Shown here piece by piece: positions 25,903 to 29,900 of a DNA stretch of 29,900 nt. The position numbers and the translations under genes were made by a program. The first letter of the stretch is position 1. Each line of letters begins with the position of its first letter. A model generated the notes under the pieces. That model had not been told where the DNA came from, made no database searches, and was given only the letters and a program-made list of their open reading frames with translations. Origin of the DNA: Rhodocyclaceae bacterium (GTDB taxonomy: Bacteria > Pseudomonadota > Gammaproteobacteria > Burkholderiales > Rhodocyclaceae); contig JAUXNZ010000133.1 in the NCBI GenBank assembly GCA_030682595.1, forward strand, positions 1-29,900, in the 5' to 3' direction.

Positions 25903-27999
25903 ATGGCCACCCAAGCCCTGACCTGGCAGACCCTGCTGCGCGCCGACAATTTGAAGGCGCTGGCGGCGCCGATTCTCATCATCCTCGTGCTGTCGATGAT
26001 GGTGCTGCCGCTGCCGCCCTTCATGCTCGACCTGTTCTTCACCTTCAACATCGCGTTGTCGGTGATGGTGATGCTGGTGGCGCTGTACACGCTGAAGCCG
26101 CTGGACTTTTCGATCTTCCCCACCGTGTTGCTGGTGACGACGCTGCTGCGCCTGAGCCTCAACGTCGCCTCGACGCGCATCGTGCTGCTCGACGGCCACA
26201 CCGGGCCGGACGCCGCCGGCAAGGTGATTGAAGCCTTCGGCCACTTCCTGGTCGGCGGCAATTACGCCGTCGGCATCATCGTCTTCCTGATCCTCACCCT
26301 GATCAACTTCATCGTCATCACCAAGGGCGCCGGCCGCATCGCCGAAGTGTCGGCGCGCTTCACCCTGGATGCGATGCCCGGCAAGCAGATGGCGATCGAC
26401 GCCGACCTGAATGCCGGGCTGATCGGCGAGCAGGAGGCGCGCAGCCGCCGCAAGGAGATCGCCCAGGAAGCCGATTTCTTCGGCTCGATGGATGGCGCCT
26501 CGAAGTTCGTGCGCGGCGATGCGATCGCCGGCATCCTGATCCTGATCATCAACATCATCGGCGGTCTGATCATCGGCATCGCCCAGCACGACATGAGCGC
26601 CGGGGCGGCCGCCAAGACCTACACCCTGCTGACCATCGGCGACGGCCTGGTGGCGCAGATTCCGGCGCTGATCGTTTCCGTCGCCGCCGGTCTGGTGGTG
26701 TCGCGCGTCAGCGACGACAAGGATCTCACCACCTCGTTCATGGCGCAGCTGTTCGGCAATCCGACAGTGCTGTTCCTGGCGGGGGGCATCCTCTTCATCC
26801 TCGGCGTGATTCCCGGCATGCCGACCTTCGTGTTTCTGTTGCTGGCGGCGGGAATGTGGGCACTGGCCTGGTCGAAGATGCAGCAGAAGCAGGCCGCGGC
26901 AACGGCGGCGGAAGAAACGCCTGCCGCACTCGCCGCCGCGCCAGAGGAAAGTGTCGAAGCCAGCTGGGCGGATGTCGCGCCGGTCGATGTGCTGGGCCTG
27001 GAGGTTGGCTACCGCCTGATCCCGCTGGTCGATCGCGGCCAGGACGGCGAACTGCTGAAGCGGATTCGCGGCCTGCGCAAAAAATTCGCCCAGGAAGTGG
27101 GCTTCCTTTCCGCGCCGGTGCATATCCGCGACAATCTGGAGCTCAAGCCGAATGGCTATCGCATCAGTCTGAAGGGTGTCGAAATTGGCGCCGGCGAAGC
27201 CTTTCCGGGCATGCATCTGGCCATCAATCCCGGTCGCGTCAGCGGGCCGCTGGCCGGTTCGCCGACCCAGGATCCGGCCTTCGGCCTGCCGGCGGTCTGG
27301 ATCGAGCAGGGCCTGCGCGACCAGGCGCACATCATGGGCTACACGGTGGTCGATGCCGGCACGGTAATGGCCACCCATCTCAACCATCTCATCCTCACCC
27401 ATGCCGCCGAACTGCTGGGGCGCCAGGAAACCCAGGCGCTGCTCGACCACCTGGCGAAGGACGCACCAAAGCTCATCGAAGAACTGGTGCCGAAGGCGCT
27501 GCCGTTGTCTGCCGTCCAGCGGGTGCTGCAAAACCTGCTGGAAGAAGGCGTCAACATCCGCGACATGCGCACCATCATCGAGACGCTGGCCGAAAATGCG
27601 CCGCGCACGCAAGACCCCGCCGAACTGACGGCGCTGGTGCGTGTCAGCCTGGGGCGGGCGATTGTCCAGCAGCTCTATCCGAACGGTCAGGAAGTGGCGG
27701 TGATGGCGCTCGAACCGGGTTTGGAACGCCTGCTGGCGCAAGCGATGCAAGGGGCGGGCGCCGATGGTTCGGGCATCGAACCGGGCCTGGCCGATACGCT
27801 GTTGCGTGAGACCGTGGCGGCGGCCAAGCGGCAGGAAGACCTGGGCTTGCCGGCGGTGTTGCTGGTGCCGAGCGGATTGCGCTGGCTGCTGTCGCGCTTT
27901 TTGCGCCGTGCCTGGACGAACCTGAAGGTGCTGGCCAACAGCGAGATTCCTGACTCGAAAACGATCAAGGTGACGGCCGTCATTGGTGCAAAAGCCTGA
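25903..27999 (+). CDS. flhA: Flagellar type III export protein FlhA
   Basis: The major export-gate protein, 698 aa. The N-terminal ~330 residues hold about eight membrane segments and the FHIPEP signature: LLRLSLNVASTRIVLLDGHT, GRIAEVSARFTLDAMPGKQM and AIDADLNAGLI. Residues about 350-698 form the cytoplasmic domain (VLGLEVGYRLIPLVDRGQDG) that docks chaperone-substrate complexes. Length and motifs are standard. It starts directly at the flhB stop and is followed by a 45-bp gap to flhF. Confidence 0.97.
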   Translation: MATQALTWQTLLRADNLKALAAPILIILVLSMMVLPLPPFMLDLFFTFNIALSVMVMLVALYTLKPLDFSIFPTVLLVTTLLRLSLNVASTRIVLLDGHTGPDAAGKVIEAFGHFLVGGNYAVGIIVFLILTLINFIVITKGAGRIAEVSARFTLDAMPGKQMAIDADLNAGLIGEQEARSRRKEIAQEADFFGSMDGASKFVRGDAIAGILILIINIIGGLIIGIAQHDMSAGAAAKTYTLLTIGDGLVAQIPALIVSVAAGLVVSRVSDDKDLTTSFMAQLFGNPTVLFLAGGILFILGVIPGMPTFVFLLLAAGMWALAWSKMQQKQAAATAAEETPAALAAAPEESVEASWADVAPVDVLGLEVGYRLIPLVDRGQDGELLKRIRGLRKKFAQEVGFLSAPVHIRDNLELKPNGYRISLKGVEIGAGEAFPGMHLAINPGRVSGPLAGSPTQDPAFGLPAVWIEQGLRDQAHIMGYTVVDAGTVMATHLNHLILTHAAELLGRQETQALLDHLAKDAPKLIEELVPKALPLSAVQRVLQNLLEEGVNIRDMRTIIETLAENAPRTQDPAELTALVRVSLGRAIVQQLYPNGQEVAVMALEPGLERLLAQAMQGAGADGSGIEPGLADTLLRETVAAAKRQEDLGLPAVLLVPSGLRWLLSRFLRRAWTNLKVLANSEIPDSKTIKVTAVIGAKA

Positions 28000-28044
28000 G
28001 ACCGCCGCAGCGAGCTAAAAGTAAAGTAAAGCGAAGGAAATGCC

Positions 28045-29532
28045 ATGACAGTAAAACGATTTTTTGGCGAAAGCGCGCGCGAGGCCCTGCGCAAGGTCAA
28101 GGAAGTGCTTGGCCCGGAGGCGATTGTCGTCTCCAACAAGGCGGTGCCCGGCGGCGTGGAAATCACCGCCATGTCGGCCGACAGCCTGGATGCCTTGACG
28201 GGCGGCAGTGGTCAGGGCATGGCGGCCAGTAGTCAGAAGACGGCTGGTGCCGTTCCTGTCACTCCGGCGCAGGCCGGGGTAGCGCCGACTTTTGCGGCGC
28301 GAGCTGGCAGTGGCGGCGCGTCGAGCGAGGATGATTACACCGTCAGTCTGTCGGCCAAGGCGCGGGCGCCGCTGCCTTTTCAGCCCTGGCAACCCTGGCA
28401 GCAGGAGAGTGCGCGTCAGGATGTTGCGCCGACCGGCGAGGACAAGGTGAAGCTGCGGCCATTGCCGCAAAAACCCGCACCAATTCGAGCGTCCAAAGCC
28501 GCGGAAATTACCGCGCCTGCCGCGCACGCCTTCCTGGACAGCATGCCGGCAGAAGCCCGCGGCGGCATGGAAAGCAGCACAGAGGTACGGCAATTGATGA
28601 TGGAGATGCAGAGCATCCGGGGCATGCTTGAACGTCAATTGGCCGGTTTCGCCTGGAGCGACATGACGCGTCACGCGCCCGCCAAGGCGCAGTTGCTCGG
28701 TGAAATGCTGGAGGCCGGTTTTTCCGGAGTACTGGCGCGGCGGCTGGTCGAGGATATGCCCGCCGAGTTGGCGCAACAGGATGGCCGCAAATGGCTGGTC
28801 GGTGCGGTCAATCGCCGCTTGCGCACGCTGACCAGCGAAAATGATCTGATCGACCGGGGCGGCGTGTTCGCGCTGGTGGGGCCGACCGGCGTCGGCAAGA
28901 CCACCACCACCGCCAAGCTCGCCGCGCGCTGCGTGGTGCGCTACGGCGCCGACAAACTGGCGCTCCTGACGACGGATGGCTACCGGATCGGCGCCCATGA
29001 ACAGTTGCGCATCTATGGCCGCATCCTCGGCGTGCCGGTGCATGTGGTCAGGGACAGCGAAGACCTGCGGCGCACGCTGGGCGAGCTCTCCGGCAAGCAC
29101 ATGGTGCTTATCGATACCGTCGGCATGAGCCAGCGCGACCGCATGGTGGCCGAACAGGCGGCGATGCTGACGCGCGCCGGCGCGGTGCGGCGTTTGTTGA
29201 TGCTGAACGCCACCAGTCGCGGCGACACGCTCGACGACGTGATCAAGAGCTACGCCGGCGAAGACCTGGCCGGTTGCATCCTGACCAAGGTGGACGAGAC
29301 GGCTTCATTGGCGCCGGCGCTCGATGCCGTGGTGCGGCATGGCCTGCTGCTGGCCTATGTCGCGAATGGCCAGCGCGTGCCGGAAGACCTGCACCTGCCC
29401 AACCGCAACTATCTGCTGCATCGTGCCTTCAAGCAGCCCAAGGCGGAATCGGCGCATCGACTGCAAACGGAAGAGCTGGGGCTGGTGATGCCCACCGCGA
29501 ATCAAGCAGCGCGGGAGCCGGCGTTTGTCTAA
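28045..29532 (+). CDS. flhF: Flagellar GTPase FlhF
   Basis: An SRP-type GTPase that sets the place of polar flagella, 495 aa. The N-terminal B domain starts MTVKRFFGESAREALRKVKE. Residues about 60-180 are a variable, Ala/Pro-rich linker. The NG domain has ALVGPTGVGKTTTTAKLAAR (G1, near 279-286), LLTTDGYRIGAHEQL (G2), DTVGMSQRD (G3) and TKVDE (G4), all intact. AGGA lies 7 nt before the ATG. The linker contains a half copy of the dispersed repeat (28281-28293, read VAPTF). The next gene starts 8 nt before its stop. Confidence 0.96.
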   Translation: MTVKRFFGESAREALRKVKEVLGPEAIVVSNKAVPGGVEITAMSADSLDALTGGSGQGMAASSQKTAGAVPVTPAQAGVAPTFAARAGSGGASSEDDYTVSLSAKARAPLPFQPWQPWQQESARQDVAPTGEDKVKLRPLPQKPAPIRASKAAEITAPAAHAFLDSMPAEARGGMESSTEVRQLMMEMQSIRGMLERQLAGFAWSDMTRHAPAKAQLLGEMLEAGFSGVLARRLVEDMPAELAQQDGRKWLVGAVNRRLRTLTSENDLIDRGGVFALVGPTGVGKTTTTAKLAARCVVRYGADKLALLTTDGYRIGAHEQLRIYGRILGVPVHVVRDSEDLRRTLGELSGKHMVLIDTVGMSQRDRMVAEQAAMLTRAGAVRRLLMLNATSRGDTLDDVIKSYAGEDLAGCILTKVDETASLAPALDAVVRHGLLLAYVANGQRVPEDLHLPNRNYLLHRAFKQPKAESAHRLQTEELGLVMPTANQAAREPAFV

Positions 29533-29878
29533 TCAAGTACTGATGCGCGACCAGGCCGACGGATTGCGCCGCCTGTTTGGCGCGTCCGCCGTGACGTTGG
29601 CGGTGGCGGCGCGCGAAACGGATGTGATCGATGCCTACGCAAGGATCAAGCGCGTCGCGCGCGAGCAAGGCTGCGGACACTTCCGGATCACCATCACGCA
29701 TGCTCGCTCGGCACTGGAGGCGCAGGCCGTCTTCGACAACCTGCAACGCGTGACCCGCGAGTATCTGGGCGTTCGGCTCGATTATCTCGGCATGACGAGG
29801 GTCGAGGCGAACGGCGCCGCGACCTATGTCTGTCCCAATCCGTCCGCGGCGGCGGGACTCTGGGATTCGGTGTTATAA
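29525..29878 (+). CDS. Shortened FlhG/FleN-like protein without ATPase core
   Basis: A 117-aa protein in the position of flhG (flhF-flhG-fliA order). The N-terminus RDQADGLRRLFG matches the FlhG motif DQAxxLR that activates FlhF GTPase. The rest (ARETDVIDAYARIKRVAREQ, then FDNLQRVTREYLGVRLDYLG) matches the C-terminal third of MinD/FlhG proteins, where EPTxxTDAYxxIK is usual. The Walker A, switch I and switch II parts, about 130 residues of a normal ~280, are absent, yet the frame is intact. The TTG start at 29525 is supported by GGGAG 7 nt upstream and by overlap with flhF; an ATG at 29543 is the alternative. It probably cannot bind ATP or dimerise like FlhG. Confidence 0.75.
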   Translation: MSNQVLMRDQADGLRRLFGASAVTLAVAARETDVIDAYARIKRVAREQGCGHFRITITHARSALEAQAVFDNLQRVTREYLGVRLDYLGMTRVEANGAATYVCPNPSAAAGLWDSVL

Positions 29879-29886
29879 ATACGCCG

Positions 29887-29900
29887 ATGGCAACGATGTA
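29887..29900 (+). CDS. Possible start of fliA, cut by window edge
   Basis: ATGGCAACGATGTA begins 8 nt after the previous stop; only four codons are visible. In this gene order the flagellar sigma factor FliA, often beginning with Met-Tyr, is expected here. The call rests on position alone. Confidence 0.3.

Noticed and set aside
24649..27750. Open frame of about 1030 codons on the minus strand across flhA and flhB
   Set aside because: It is antisense to two certain genes, rich in His, Gln and Arg, with no family likeness; it is a by-product of high GC codon use.

Overview
The window is GC-rich, tightly packed chromosomal DNA. It carries a glycogen-metabolism cluster, MSHA-type pilus genes and the flhB-flhA-flhF flagellar block. 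Codon bias, gene content and gene order suggest a betaproteobacterium, possibly Rhodocyclales or Nitrosomonadales; the taxon is inferred, not shown.

Region 1 (1-9266, minus strand) handles glycogen. glgC (7427-8731) makes ADP-glucose. A GH57 glucan enzyme, glgP, pgi and glgA (cut by the left edge) follow in one direction, with glgP and pgi overlapping. A small Lys/Ala-rich DUF2934-like protein lies upstream of glgC. Two inverted copies of a ~157-bp non-coding element (7273-7430 and 9300-9456) bracket glgC and that small gene. Region 2 (9468-12742) has thyA-glk (minus, 4-nt overlap), divergent from an M17 aminopeptidase across a promoter-like palindrome.

Region 3 (12896-24517, plus strand) is the most unusual. 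Pilus genes mshQ, mshC, mshD, mshO and mshP are interleaved with four nucleotidyltransferase (NTase) genes, each paired with a small partner: an intact MntA/HepT pair, an MntA with a truncated HepT, an AbiEii-like NTase with a 98-aa partner, and another NTase with a 61-aa partner. A broken PIN-toxin fragment is also present. From the second MntA to mshP every junction is a stop/start overlap, so pilus and NTase genes look co-translated. mshQ lies upstream of mshC instead of after mshP. At the expected mshQ position there is an IS4-family element with a frameshifted transposase, followed by nine codons matching the 3' end of mshQ.

Region 4 (24751-29900) is flhB-flhA-flhF, then a 117-aa FlhG-like protein that keeps both termini of the family but lacks the ATPase core, then the possible start of fliA.

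A dispersed 24-bp repeat links the regions. It starts GCCGTCCCGCCAGCGCC and ends in TTTT. Copies lie between genes in regions 3 and 4 and also inside the GH57, glk and aminopeptidase genes, in sense orientation and without breaking the frame; flhF has a half copy. No tRNA, rRNA or CRISPR array was seen.
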